This document shows positions 1 through 8,403 of a stretch of DNA of 42,188 bases, one piece after another. Position 1 is the first letter of the stretch, and each line of letters opens with the position of its first letter. Both the position numbers and the translations under genes were made by a program. The notes beneath the pieces are model-generated. The model was given only the letters and a program-made list of their open reading frames with translations. It was not told the origin of the DNA and did not search any database. Source of the stretch: an uncultured Bacteroidia bacterium (lineage in GTDB: Bacteria > Bacteroidota > Bacteroidia > Bacteroidales > F082); the NCBI GenBank assembly GCA_902786745.1, contig CADADR010000015.1, positions 1 to 42,188 of the forward strand, given 5' to 3'.

Positions 1-1
1 C

Positions 2-526
2 AACGAGACACTTTCCGTCACGACGGGCGACGTCACCAGCAACGTCGGCCTCAACGGCGAGGTCTATCCCACCTTGGCCGCGGGCTGGAACTGGTGGACC
101 CCCACCAAAGCGATGACGCTTGAGCAACTCGAGGATGCCCTCGGCGGCAACGCCGTCCTCATCAACACGCAAGGCGATGGCTTCGCGCGCTATGACAACG
201 GCCAGTGGAGCGGCACGTTGACGGAGATTGCCGCAGGCCAGATGTACAAGATCGAGGCAACGACTCCCGTCAGCATTACCCTGAGTGGAGCACCCGTCAC
301 GGGCGTCAACCTGACCATCCTGACTGGCTACAACTGGTTCGGCTACACGGGCGGACAGGCCACCGACATCGCCACGGCCCTCGGCAGCCTCGGCGTCACG
401 CCTGCCAACGGCGATACCATCACCGACAAGAACGGCAACACTGCCACCTACAACGGCAGCAGCTGGGGCGGCAGTCTTACCACACTGCAACCTGGACATG
501 GTTATGTCTATGAGAGGCAGCAGTGA
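2..526 (+). CDS. C-terminal part of an exported protein ending in a tandem G(W/Y)NW module (5' end outside window)
   Basis: The reading frame is open from the first bases, so this is the 3' end of a longer gene; the first in-frame TTG at 74 is not a convincing start. The visible ~174 residues hold two half-repeats. The first opens with GWNWW and runs through NGQWSGTL to GQMYKI. The second opens with GYNWFGY and ends with PGHGYVY. The same two-part module is found at the C-terminus of the C10 protease at 1149-3779 and in the middle of the protein at 3928-5454. I recognise no named domain. The composition, rich in G, T, N and W, suggests an extracellular beta-rich fold. No canonical T9SS tail follows the module. 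A strong terminator lies 16 bases after the stop. Function unknown; probably cell-surface or secreted. Confidence 0.8.
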   Translation, partial: NETLSVTTGDVTSNVGLNGEVYPTLAAGWNWWTPTKAMTLEQLEDALGGNAVLINTQGDGFARYDNGQWSGTLTEIAAGQMYKIEATTPVSITLSGAPVTGVNLTILTGYNWFGYTGGQATDIATALGSLGVTPANGDTITDKNGNTATYNGSSWGGSLTTLQPGHGYVYERQQ

Positions 527-541
527 TGCCAAACAATAACG

Positions 542-569
542 AGGCCGCCCCGCGGGGCGGCCTTTTTTT
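542..569 (+). terminator. Rho-independent terminator after the first gene
   Basis: An 11-bp perfectly self-complementary arm pair (542-563, AGGCCGCCCCG against CGGGGCGGCCT) is followed directly by a run of seven T. Confidence 0.9.
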
Positions 570-808
570 GTTCCTTCTCCTTGATGAGAAGGAACCGAAG
601 AATCAAGGCCAAAACCATCGGCCCAGCGCACGTCCGCCTAAACGCCTGACTTTCAAGTCGGGTAGTGACTTTTGCAAAGTCAAACGCAAGCGCCCCTCCC
701 TGAAAGTCAAGCGTTTAGTCGTCCCTTGGGCGACCGCTGCCCCGCGTTTTGGCCGTGCCCGCGCGCCCAGCCCGGTCTGGTTATGGCGTTCCCGCACACG
801 GCACTATA
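570..808. other. Non-coding GC-rich segment with nested inverted repeats
   Basis: No credible gene is seen here. The segment is highly self-complementary. There is a 9-bp hairpin at 571-579/586-594. GGCCAAAAC at 607-615 pairs with GTTTTGGCC at 746-754. Inside that, 638-656 pairs with 700-718 at 17 of 19 positions, and a small palindrome lies at 667-681. Open frames crossing it are rich in R, K and P and show no family resemblance. It could be a decayed mobile element or a structured RNA. Confidence 0.5.
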
Positions 809-935
809 GGTTCCCCTTCGGGGAATGGAGGTGTGCATAGAGTGGCCAGCGGCGGCTTCTAACGATTACAACCCGGAAACACTTCAAACCGCCGCGTGGT
901 ACCTGATAATACTAACTCCATTCCCGAAGGGAATC
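809..935. repeat. 126-nt inverted-repeat element, copy 1
   Basis: Copy of a family also found at 9416-9541, 9937-10062 and 13901-14026. The left end is a hairpin (TTCCCCTTCGGGGAATGGAG), the centre holds GCGGCGG opposite CCGCCGC, and the right end reads ACTCCATTCCCGAAGGGAAT. The ends are inverted repeats of each other, and each end is itself a small palindrome. This is the most diverged copy and the only one not touching the end of a gene. Confidence 0.8.
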
Positions 936-1148
936 TCACAACACTACACTCATACCCCTTGGAGTCATTGCGGTTCCGCCTCCGTGGAATGAGGCAATCC
1001 GCGATCTCCTTAACCGCCAGAGGACTACATTCCTTGTCGTCGCTTTGCGTCATTGCGAATTAAAGAAGTGGGTAGAAAGAAAACTGCCCTTATATTTCAT
1101 ATTTGTTTTATCTTTGCAAAAAGAATTGCAAACGAATCGCGCAATAGG
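936..1148. other. Intergenic stretch with promoter for the C10 protease
   Basis: No gene is seen. GTCATTGCG occurs at 964-972 and again at 1049-1057, around a low-complexity purine/pyrimidine stretch that looks like a decayed repeat. A Bacteroidota -7 box, TATCTTTG, lies at 1109-1116, about 33 bases before the preferred start of the next gene. No clear -33 TTG is seen. Confidence 0.5.
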
Positions 1149-3779
1149 ATGAAAAACAGAATCATGCGTATGAAAAGGATGAACAAAACCTTACTAATTG
1201 CCTCGTTGCTACTGGGTCTGACGACCCTGATACAGGCCCAACCTGTGAGCCGTGAGACCGCCCGCCGTGCGGCCACCACCTTCCTCAACAACAATGGCGC
1301 TAAGACAGCACAACTGACCGACGTTTCGGCAGAGATAGGCTTCGCCAACTTATATGTCTTCACGAACGACCAAAGCTTCGTCATCCTTTCGGCCGACAGC
1401 CGCGTGCAGCCGGTGCTGGGATATTCATTTGACAACGCTTTTCTTGTTGACATACCCGATAACCTCCGTTGGTGGCTGCAAGGGTATGAGGAACAGGTAC
1501 AAACCGCCATTGATAACCACCTCACTGCTAATGATGAGATTGTCGCGGCTTGGGATGAATTGAAAAATGGAGTTAGTAAGTCAACGAATGAAGTGGTAGT
1601 TAGCCCTCTACTCACTACTACTTGGGACCAGAATTATCCATATAATTATTTTTGCCCAACAGTTTCGGGAGGTCCTGGCGGTCATACATACGCTGGTTGT
1701 GTGGCTACAGCTATGGCACAGGTGATGAAATACTGGAATTATCCCATCATGGGACAGGGTAGCCACACGTATAGCCACCAAACCTATGGTGATCAGACCG
1801 CCAATTTCGGTGAGACCACTTACGATTGGGAAAATATGCCCAATGCCGTTTACAGCAGCTCTAACCAATCTTATATTGATGCTATTGCTACTTTGATGTA
1901 CCATTGCGGCGTTGCTGTTGATATGAATTACGGCATAGGCGGCAGCGGTGCTTCTTCCACATTTGTTGCCCCCGCTTTGATAGATTATTTTCGTTATGCA
2001 CCTTGTGCTACATATGTGTCGCGGGATTCATATCAAGATGCTCAATGGATTGCATTCTTGAAAAGCGAGCTTGATGAAGGCCGCCCGCTTTATTATTCTG
2101 GTAGTAACACAAGCAGTGGACATGCTTTTGTGTTCGATGGTTATCGCTCTGATGATTATTTCCACATCAACTGGGGTTGGAGTGGTTCGGATGGGTATGG
2201 ACACAATAATGGATATTGGCTTGTTGGTGCATTAAATCCAGGCTCGGGAGGATCTGGGTCGGGAGCTGGCACCTATAATCAGAACAATGCTGTCATTGCT
2301 TGGGTGGAGCCAATTAGCGAACTTGCTGCCCCAATCCTTACGGCTTCGTTGGAAGAGTATAGCGTTAACTTGTCCTGGGAGGCCGTTGAGGGGGTAAGCG
2401 CTTATGACATATATAGGGACAATGTTAAATTAGCCACCGTTAATACTCCCGGATATACCGACTCCAACCTTGTCTTTGGCGAATACCATCAATACTACAT
2501 TAGATCTGTCGCAGGAACAACCAGGTCTAACCCATCGAATTTTGTCTCCTTATGCGTCACTTATCATAACCGCGTCCCTCAAAATCTGCAAGTCGAAGTA
2601 GGAGGCAACAACATATCCTTAAGTTGGGATGAGGTGCCTGCAAAAACCATGGACCTGCATTATGGAGTGGGTCAAGTCGGAGGTAGTTATGGGACAGATG
2701 GTGATGAAGGGACTTATTGGGGACAATGCTATCCAGTGAATGCCATCGGCAACCTGTCTGGCATGTCGATTGACAAAGTATCTATTTATTTGGGTTACGC
2801 TGGTCAATACACATTGCTATTGTATAAAGGCGTCGTGTCAGACGATAACAATTTGATTGTCAGTCATAGTTTTACGGGTTCGCAAGGTTGGAATGAAGTA
2901 ACCTTTGATTCTGTCATATTGGAAGAAGGGAAGGATTTATGGGTTGTGTTTCATGCTGGCACTAGTATTCAATACCCAGCTGCCTTTGGCTATTACGAAG
3001 GAGAGGGTCAGGAACATGCGCATTATTTATGGAACAGTTTCTCGCAAAATACCGTGTTTAATTTGCCTTCCAATCTCTCTTGGCCAATCAAGATTCATGT
3101 TCAAGATGTAGTGTTTTCATATAATGTTTATCGTGACAATACACTTATTGCTGAGCAGTTATCTGGCACCAACTATCAAGATATCAATCCTGTTACGGGT
3201 ACGCATGAGTATTATGTCACGTCGTTAGAAAACAATTGGGAGTCGGATGCTTCTGAGACCATTGAGGTTGAGTTTGTGCTTTCTCCTGTTGAACAGATTG
3301 TTTCTCTAGACCAAACCTGGACCTGGTGGACGCCCATCGTGGCGACGAACTTGGCTGAGTTGGAGGCTGCCATTGGCAGCAACGGCATCCTCATCAATTC
3401 GCAAGACGGCGGCTTCGTGCGCTGCGAGAACGGCCAATGGAGCGGCACGCTGCAGGACTTCGTGCCCGGACAGATGTACAGAATCGCGACCCAGGAGGCG
3501 GACACGTTCACCCTTACGGGTATGCCTGTGACCGCTGCCGGCATCAGTATTTTGCTGGGCTATAATTGGTTTGGCTATATGGGGATGCGACCCGCCGACA
3601 TTACCACTGCTCTTGGCGGTTTCACACCTGCCCTAAACGACCAAATCATCGGACAGGAAGGCGCCGCCACCTACAATGGTAGCGAATGGACCGGTGGCCT
3701 TACAACCCTCGTGCCGGGCAAGGGCTACGTTTACCATTCCACCGCCAGTGAGAGAAAGACGCTATTGATAGGGCAGTAG
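1149..3779 (+). CDS. Secreted C10 family (streptopain-like) cysteine protease with Fn3-like and G(W/Y)NW modules
   Basis: An exported cysteine endopeptidase, 876 residues from ATG 1149; ATGs at 1164, 1170 and 1179 also fit. Order: signal peptide (hydrophobic core LLIASLLLGL, ending near IQAQ); a SpeB-type propeptide with the FVILSADSR motif; the C10 catalytic domain. The catalytic Cys is C184 in YAGCVATAMAQVMKYW. The catalytic His is H325 in SGHAFVFDGY, followed by INWGWSG near 340. Two fibronectin-III-like segments (about 396-455 and 485 onward, the second interrupted by a beta-rich insert) follow, and then a C-terminal tandem G(W/Y)NW module matching the gene at 2-526. The frame continues upstream to 1053, but that stretch covers the promoter and is unlikely to be translated. 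There is no recognisable type A or B T9SS tail, so the export route beyond the Sec step is unclear. Family members degrade host or dietary protein. Confidence 0.9.
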   Translation: MKNRIMRMKRMNKTLLIASLLLGLTTLIQAQPVSRETARRAATTFLNNNGAKTAQLTDVSAEIGFANLYVFTNDQSFVILSADSRVQPVLGYSFDNAFLVDIPDNLRWWLQGYEEQVQTAIDNHLTANDEIVAAWDELKNGVSKSTNEVVVSPLLTTTWDQNYPYNYFCPTVSGGPGGHTYAGCVATAMAQVMKYWNYPIMGQGSHTYSHQTYGDQTANFGETTYDWENMPNAVYSSSNQSYIDAIATLMYHCGVAVDMNYGIGGSGASSTFVAPALIDYFRYAPCATYVSRDSYQDAQWIAFLKSELDEGRPLYYSGSNTSSGHAFVFDGYRSDDYFHINWGWSGSDGYGHNNGYWLVGALNPGSGGSGSGAGTYNQNNAVIAWVEPISELAAPILTASLEEYSVNLSWEAVEGVSAYDIYRDNVKLATVNTPGYTDSNLVFGEYHQYYIRSVAGTTRSNPSNFVSLCVTYHNRVPQNLQVEVGGNNISLSWDEVPAKTMDLHYGVGQVGGSYGTDGDEGTYWGQCYPVNAIGNLSGMSIDKVSIYLGYAGQYTLLLYKGVVSDDNNLIVSHSFTGSQGWNEVTFDSVILEEGKDLWVVFHAGTSIQYPAAFGYYEGEGQEHAHYLWNSFSQNTVFNLPSNLSWPIKIHVQDVVFSYNVYRDNTLIAEQLSGTNYQDINPVTGTHEYYVTSLENNWESDASETIEVEFVLSPVEQIVSLDQTWTWWTPIVATNLAELEAAIGSNGILINSQDGGFVRCENGQWSGTLQDFVPGQMYRIATQEADTFTLTGMPVTAAGISILLGYNWFGYMGMRPADITTALGGFTPALNDQIIGQEGAATYNGSEWTGGLTTLVPGKGYVYHSTASERKTLLIGQ

Positions 3780-3826
3780 AGGGGAGAGAGCACCAAGCAT
3801 CCCCACAATAAGGAGAAAACTCCTCA

Positions 3827-3851
3827 AAAAAGGCCAATGGCTGGTTTTTTA
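3827..3851 (+). terminator. Possible weak terminator after the C10 protease
   Basis: A short GCCA/TGGC hairpin is flanked by six A on the left and six T on the right (bidirectional look). The stem is short, so activity is uncertain. Confidence 0.4.
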
Positions 3852-3861
3852 TGAAAATTTC

Positions 3862-3892
3862 TTGCAAGATATTTAACTATGTTTTATCTTTG
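3862..3892 (+). promoter_or_regulatory. Bacteroidota-type promoter
   Basis: TTG at 3862-3864, a 20-base spacer, then TATCTTTG at 3885-3892, matching the -33/-7 TTTG and TAnnTTTG pattern. It lies 35 bases upstream of the ATG at 3928. Confidence 0.7.
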
Positions 3893-3927
3893 CAGTCTAA
3901 TATGCATAAAAGTATAAACTAAACAAT

Positions 3928-5454
3928 ATGAAAAAGATTCTACTACTAATGGTTGCAGCACTGTTCCTCTGCGGAGTGACAAGTGCACAAAATTGGGGTA
4001 CCCCTGATTCACATGCTAAGAGCAGTAACACACCGATCGTTGCAAAGGTGACACTGGGCGAAACGGTCCAGGAAGCCGGTACGCTGGGCGCCTTTGTGGG
4101 CGATGAGTTGCGCGGCTTGGCTACCATCCACACCGATGGCAATTTCTGGATCCAAGCTTTCTATAATGAAGGCGAGACCAACCCCGACGAGTTTACCTTT
4201 AAGTTCTATGACGGTACACAGGAGTATACCAACTGCACCACCACATTGACCGGCCAAGAGGAAGGCTACGGCACGCCGAACAGCCCCGTTGAGTTGGTGT
4301 TTGCGGCTACGCAGACACAGTCGGTTGCGCTTGTTAATGGCTGGAACTGGTGGAGTACTAATATTGAGCTTGAAGGAAACAACGGCCTACAACAGCTGAA
4401 AAATGAGCTTGGGACTTCATGTGTTAAAATCAAGTCAAGAACTGATGGTAATTTGGAACTGTTGAATATGGGTGGCAATATGATGTGGTTAGGAAATTTG
4501 AATGCTATACATAATGAGCAAATGTATATGATTCAGACAAATGCAGCTTGTGATGTTGCTATTTCAGGTCAAAGAGTTACGCCTTCTAGTCACCCAATCA
4601 CCATCAATAATGGATGGAATTGGATCGGTTATCTAAGTAACCAAAGCCAGTCTATTGCTAATGCATTGGGAGATTTTGTCCCGTCTAATGGAGATAAAAT
4701 TAAAGGAAGAAATGGTTCTGCTGACTATCTTGCTGCAATGAATATGTGGCTTGGTAATTTGACTAGTTTTGAACCTGGTCAAGGGTATATGTATATGTCG
4801 AACAGCGAAGAGGAAAAGACCATTGAATACCAAACAAGTCGTCAAGAGTCATATATTGCTGATAATAATTCAAGTGATTTAGTTTTTAAACCAGAAGTGT
4901 CAAGGTTCGCTTTCAATATGTCTGTTATTGCTGTGGTAGAATTGGATGGTGATGAGTTACGTTCCGATGATTATGAGCTTTCTGCATTTGTTGGCGATGA
5001 GTGTCGCGGTAGTGTCAAATTAATGTTTGTTGAACCTTTGAATCGCTATATGGCGTTCTTACTTATTTTTGGAGATAAAGAAGAAAGTGTTCATTTCGTG
5101 TTGACGGATGGTAAGGATACTTCACGATCTAATGACAATGTCTTGTATTCTGATAACGGTGTTTTAGGCTCTCTAACTGAACCTGTTGTATTGCATTTTG
5201 GTCCATTGGGACTTAATGATAATAACCAGACGGTCGTTAATGTATACCCCAATCCTTCTAAAGGTGTCTTTAGGGTAGAAGGTAACAATTTGCGTAAGGT
5301 CGAAGTTATCAATATTTACGGACAAATTGTTTACTCCCAGGAAGTCAAAAGTGATAATCTTCAAATCGACCTTAGAAAGCGTGCTTCTGGCAAGTATCTA
5401 CTTAGAGTCGTTACCGATAACGGAGTTGTTACCAATCATTTGGTAAAAGAATAA
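3928..5454 (+). CDS. T9SS cargo protein with two AFVGDE modules around a G(W/Y)NW module
   Basis: 508 residues. The signal peptide ends near TSAQN (residue ~21). Residues ~22-130 form a module with GAFVGDELRG. Residues ~135-290 form a tandem module (GWNWWS, then GWNWIGY, each closing with W-x-GNL and a Gln-x-Tyr-Met-like turn). Residues ~325-430 repeat the first module (SAFVGDECRG). The C-terminus from ~438 is a type A sorting domain: VYPNPSKGVF, then VEVINIYGQIV, ending GKYLLRVVTDNG. The tail marks the protein for T9SS export and attachment or release at the outer surface; SprA is encoded at 15727-23166. Codon use shifts from GC-rich in the first ~140 codons to AT-rich afterwards, as if the gene were assembled from parts of different origin. 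Molecular function unknown; an adhesin or binding role is a guess. Confidence 0.85.
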   Translation: MKKILLLMVAALFLCGVTSAQNWGTPDSHAKSSNTPIVAKVTLGETVQEAGTLGAFVGDELRGLATIHTDGNFWIQAFYNEGETNPDEFTFKFYDGTQEYTNCTTTLTGQEEGYGTPNSPVELVFAATQTQSVALVNGWNWWSTNIELEGNNGLQQLKNELGTSCVKIKSRTDGNLELLNMGGNMMWLGNLNAIHNEQMYMIQTNAACDVAISGQRVTPSSHPITINNGWNWIGYLSNQSQSIANALGDFVPSNGDKIKGRNGSADYLAAMNMWLGNLTSFEPGQGYMYMSNSEEEKTIEYQTSRQESYIADNNSSDLVFKPEVSRFAFNMSVIAVVELDGDELRSDDYELSAFVGDECRGSVKLMFVEPLNRYMAFLLIFGDKEESVHFVLTDGKDTSRSNDNVLYSDNGVLGSLTEPVVLHFGPLGLNDNNQTVVNVYPNPSKGVFRVEGNNLRKVEVINIYGQIVYSQEVKSDNLQIDLRKRASGKYLLRVVTDNGVVTNHLVKE

Positions 5455-5499
5455 AACAATGAGATAATTAGTTTAAAAATTCCAATAAATCAATTAAAA

Positions 5500-7041
5500 A
5501 TGAGGAAGTTATTATTAGTATTGCTGGCTTGTGTATCAAGTTCGATGTTGCTGGCTCAAACAACACATTTCGTCCCCAATACAGGTGTCGGTGAAATGAC
5601 GATGGATGGCAAATGTGTAATACGTGTTGATGGAGTAGAGGATCTTTTTGAATCCTATGAACTCGGCGTTTTTCTAGCAAATGACCCAAATGAATGCCGT
5701 GGAGCAGCATTAGTCAATACTGATTATTATCAGTATTTTAATCATTATATGTATCTTCTTACCATTTATGGTGAGACAAATGATATTTTCACCTTCAGGA
5801 TATATGATCATGCAACCGAAACAGAGCTCCCTTTGACTACTACAGTGACATTCACATTTGTAGCTAATGGGGAATTCGGTACATATTTCGATCCTGAATT
5901 CGTTGATTTCACCACCCCCGCTCCCCAGCCTCAGACCTTTACCCTGGACATCACCGGTTATGGCACCGAGGATGGTAACTACTACCTCATTGCCCCGCCG
6001 TTTGACAATATCAACCCCGCCGAAGTTGAAGGCATGACCTCTGGCGATTTCGACCTGTTCTACTTCGACCAGGCAGAGGAATATGAATGGCGCAACTACG
6101 GCACCACTCCCTTCAACCTTGAGTCAGGCAAGGGCTACCTCTACGCTCACAAAACCACTGTCACCCTCAGCTTCACCGGCGTGCCTTATAGTGGCGATGG
6201 TAAGGTGACGCTGCGTAAGACCGGCGGACTTGACTTCGAAGGCTGGAACCTCGTGGGCAACCCCTTCGCGACGGCTGCCACCCTCGACCGCCCGTTCTAT
6301 GTTATGAACACGGCAGGCACCGAGATCATCACTGCCACAGGCACTGGCGTCAATGCCATGCAGGGCATCTTCGTCATCGCTAACTCCGACAACGAGCAGA
6401 TCCAATTCACGCAATCGGGCTCGGGCAGCAAGGAGCAGATCGTCCTCAACGTGCTCCAAGACCGTGGCAACACCATCGACCGTGCCATCGTGCGTTTCAA
6501 CGAGAATAGCACGCTGCCTAAGTTCATGCTCAACGACAGCAACACCAAACTCTATATCCCGCAGGAAGATGATGACTACGCAGTGGTCAACAGCAACGGC
6601 GCCAACAGCATGCCCGTCAACTTCAAGGCTATGGCCAATGGCACCTACACCCTCAGCGTCGACATCAATCTTGATATGGAATACCTCCACCTCATCGACA
6701 ACAAGACCGGCGCCGACATCGACCTGCTCGTGCAGCCCGACTACCAGTTTGCCGCCGACAAGAACGACAACGAGGCCCGCTTCATGCTGGTCTTCAGGTC
6801 AACGACAGGCGTCGAGGAAAACGGTCAGCAGAGCTTCTGCTTCGTCAAGGGCAGCAACCTCTACTTCAACGAGGAAGTGCAAAACGCCGAGCTCAGCCTC
6901 ATCGATGTTACGGGTCGCCTGGTGCGCCAGATGACGCTGAAAGGCAACAGCTGCGACCTCTCCGGTATCAGCGAAGGCCTCTATATCGTCCGCCTCGCTA
7001 AGGACAACGACGTGAAAATTCAAAAGGTTTTTGTCAGATGA
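5500..7041 (+). CDS. T9SS cargo protein with N-terminal AFVGDE-like module
   Basis: 513 residues, starting 45 bases after the previous stop and probably co-transcribed with it. The signal peptide ends near MLLAQ (residue ~20). Residues ~21-140 are a third copy of the module seen twice in the preceding protein (YELGVFLANDPNECRG, then TIYGETNDIFTFRIYD). The central part, ~145-430, is beta-rich, with GWNLVGNPF near residue 248, a motif common in exported Bacteroidota proteins. The C-terminus is a type A sorting domain (AELSLIDVTGRLVRQM, then SEGLYIVRL and KVFVR). The first ~130 codons are AT-rich and the rest GC-rich, the mirror image of its neighbour, suggesting module swapping between the two genes. 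Function unknown. Confidence 0.85.
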   Translation: MRKLLLVLLACVSSSMLLAQTTHFVPNTGVGEMTMDGKCVIRVDGVEDLFESYELGVFLANDPNECRGAALVNTDYYQYFNHYMYLLTIYGETNDIFTFRIYDHATETELPLTTTVTFTFVANGEFGTYFDPEFVDFTTPAPQPQTFTLDITGYGTEDGNYYLIAPPFDNINPAEVEGMTSGDFDLFYFDQAEEYEWRNYGTTPFNLESGKGYLYAHKTTVTLSFTGVPYSGDGKVTLRKTGGLDFEGWNLVGNPFATAATLDRPFYVMNTAGTEIITATGTGVNAMQGIFVIANSDNEQIQFTQSGSGSKEQIVLNVLQDRGNTIDRAIVRFNENSTLPKFMLNDSNTKLYIPQEDDDYAVVNSNGANSMPVNFKAMANGTYTLSVDINLDMEYLHLIDNKTGADIDLLVQPDYQFAADKNDNEARFMLVFRSTTGVEENGQQSFCFVKGSNLYFNEEVQNAELSLIDVTGRLVRQMTLKGNSCDLSGISEGLYIVRLAKDNDVKIQKVFVR

Positions 7042-7118
7042 CAATAGCCTATTGCCTATTGCCAATGGCCTGCCCTAACGTAAAAGCAGGCCATAAGCCA
7101 TGGGCCATGAGCCATAGT
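7041..7118. repeat. GGCCTAT-type inverted repeat, copy 1
   Basis: Begins at the stop codon of the T9SS cargo gene. Built of repeated GCCTATTGCC / GGCCATGAGCC units, with GGCCTGC (7067-7073) pairing with GCAGGCC (7086-7092). It ends in GCCATAGT, as does the related element at 12005-12080. It resembles REP-type intergenic repeats. Confidence 0.65.
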
Positions 7119-7173
7119 ACAACAAGTGAAATACGAAAAACAGAGTGAACAAATAGATAAAACTAACAATACG

Positions 7174-7419
7174 ATGAAGAAGTTAATAATCACTACAGCA
7201 ATTGTCCTCGGACTGGGTATGACGTCGTTTGCCCAAGGTGGCGGTCTGTTCCAACGCGGTGACGAGCCTACTGAAGAGCAAGGCAACCGTGGCGGCGGCC
7301 CTGGTCTGCCTGGCCATGGCGCCGAAGGTCACCAAGACGCTCCGCTTGGCAGTGGCATCGCCGTGCTGCTTGGCTTAGGCGGTGCCTATCTCGTGGCTAA
7401 GAAGCGTAACGAGGATTAA
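7174..7419 (+). CDS. Small exported Gly-rich protein with C-terminal membrane segment
   Basis: 81 residues from ATG 7174; the upstream in-frame codons begin in repeat DNA. The signal peptide is MKKLIITTAIVLGLGMTSFA. A short polar Gly/Pro/His-rich linker (~22-55) follows, then a hydrophobic segment (PLGSGIAVLLGLGGAYLVA) ending in a basic patch KKRNED. This layout of signal peptide, short linker, PxGSG-hydrophobic-basic tail is frequent in small Bacteroidota proteins of unknown role; it superficially resembles PEP-CTERM-like anchors. Gene position just after two T9SS cargo genes suggests envelope location. Function unknown. Confidence 0.7.
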   Translation: MKKLIITTAIVLGLGMTSFAQGGGLFQRGDEPTEEQGNRGGGPGLPGHGAEGHQDAPLGSGIAVLLGLGGAYLVAKKRNED

Positions 7420-7440
7420 AGTAGAATCGAATGATGAAAA

Positions 7441-7471
7441 AAAGAGCCTCCGGTGGGAGGCTCTTTTTTTA
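7441..7471. terminator. Bidirectional terminator
   Basis: An 11-bp stem (AAAGAGCCTCC with GGAGGCTCTTT) and a short loop, with A tract before and T tract after. It sits between two convergent genes and can serve both. Confidence 0.9.
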
Positions 7472-8326
7472 TTTGCGTTTACGCCAACTCCAGATGATGA
7501 GCCCCAAGGTCATCACGGCGCTGGCCACGATGATCCATGCGTTTTGCGTCTCGCCCCAATGCTCCGCGTCTTCAATGACGCCGATGTTACCCAAGTAATA
7601 GAGGGTGACAGCCGCACCGTTGTTGACGAAATGCATCAGTATGCTGGTCCAGAGCGAGCCGGTGATATAGAACATGTAGCCCAACAGGATGCCTAAGAAC
7701 AGGCGCGGCAAGAAGCCGAAGAACTGGAAGTGGAAGAAGGAAAAGATGGCTGCCGACAGGATGATGGCGATGTGCGGGTTCATCCTTCGCGTCAGCGACT
7801 GCTGTATCACGCCCCTGAAGGTCATCTCCTCGCCTACGGCAGGGATGAGAGCAATGACTAACAGGTTGAGGAGTAAGCCACCAATGGTGTCGACGTTCGT
7901 CATTTTATCCGTGAGGGCCTGGGCGGTCTCTTCAAGCTCTTTCATCCATTTCTCGATGCCCGAGAAGGCGCCACCCAGATGCATGCCTTCGTTCCATGTG
8001 GTCAGCGTGGTGGTGACGGGAATGGATACAATCATCAGCGCCACGGCGACAATGATGAGCCACCACGGCGACGACAACCTTCTGAGACCCAAGGCTTGCA
8101 TCCGGTTCTCCTTGCGTGTGATGTAGTAGTACACGATGGGCGGCACCACAAACATGAAGATAGAAGCGATACCTTGCCCGATCTTCATCCCCGTGTCGCC
8201 TTCAAAGATGAAGAGTTTTGACACCGCGGCTCCTATCAAGGTGCCGATGAGGAAGATGATTAGGAAGAGGAAAATGCGCATCCCTGTGGACTGCTTCAGG
8301 TTCTCGGTAAACAAATTGTCATGCAT
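7469..8326 (-). CDS. CPBP family intramembrane metalloprotease
   Basis: 285 residues, several hydrophobic segments (about 17-40, 50-70, 88-110, 145-165, 185-220, 225-245), inner membrane. The CPBP (CAAX protease and bacteriocin-processing, also called Abi) motifs are complete. Motif 1 is E166-E167-x3-R171 in GEEMTFRG. Motif 2 is F195-x3-H199 in FSFFHFQF. Motif 3 is H232-x3-N236 in HFVNN. These residues bind the metal and activate water in the Rce1-like fold. The substrate in this organism cannot be told. The gene is divergent from the dus gene and shares its promoter region. Confidence 0.9.
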   Translation of the reverse strand: MHDNLFTENLKQSTGMRIFLFLIIFLIGTLIGAAVSKLFIFEGDTGMKIGQGIASIFMFVVPPIVYYYITRKENRMQALGLRRLSSPWWLIIVAVALMIVSIPVTTTLTTWNEGMHLGGAFSGIEKWMKELEETAQALTDKMTNVDTIGGLLLNLLVIALIPAVGEEMTFRGVIQQSLTRRMNPHIAIILSAAIFSFFHFQFFGFLPRLFLGILLGYMFYITGSLWTSILMHFVNNGAAVTLYYLGNIGVIEDAEHWGETQNAWIIVASAVMTLGLIIWSWRKRK

Positions 8327-8360
8327 GGTCGATAGTTTTTAACTCCGTTGAATCATAGAT

Positions 8361-8394
8361 TTGTTGCAAAGATACACTTTTTGTATTTTTGCAA
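8361..8394. promoter_or_regulatory. Overlapping divergent promoters
   Basis: Plus strand: TTG 8361-8363, 20-base spacer, TATTTTTG 8384-8391, for the dus gene. Minus strand: TATCTTTG (complement of 8367-8374), with TTG (complement of 8392-8394) upstream, for the CPBP gene. TTGC-AA sequences at both ends make the block nearly symmetric, so the two polymerases would compete for the same DNA. Confidence 0.65.
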
Positions 8395-8403
8395 CGAAAA
8401 AGC

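Noticed and set aside
523..840. Arg/Lys/Pro-rich 105-codon frame after the first gene
   Set aside because: It spans a terminator, nested inverted repeats and part of a 126-nt element. No start context or family match.
964..1057. GTCATTGCG direct repeats as attachment sites
   Set aside because: Only 9 bases long, no integrase nearby, and similar short strings are common in decayed intergenic repeats.
6353..6934. 193-codon frame overlapping the second T9SS cargo gene
   Set aside because: Ser/Thr/Arg-rich shadow of the real frame, without start context or resemblance to a protein family.
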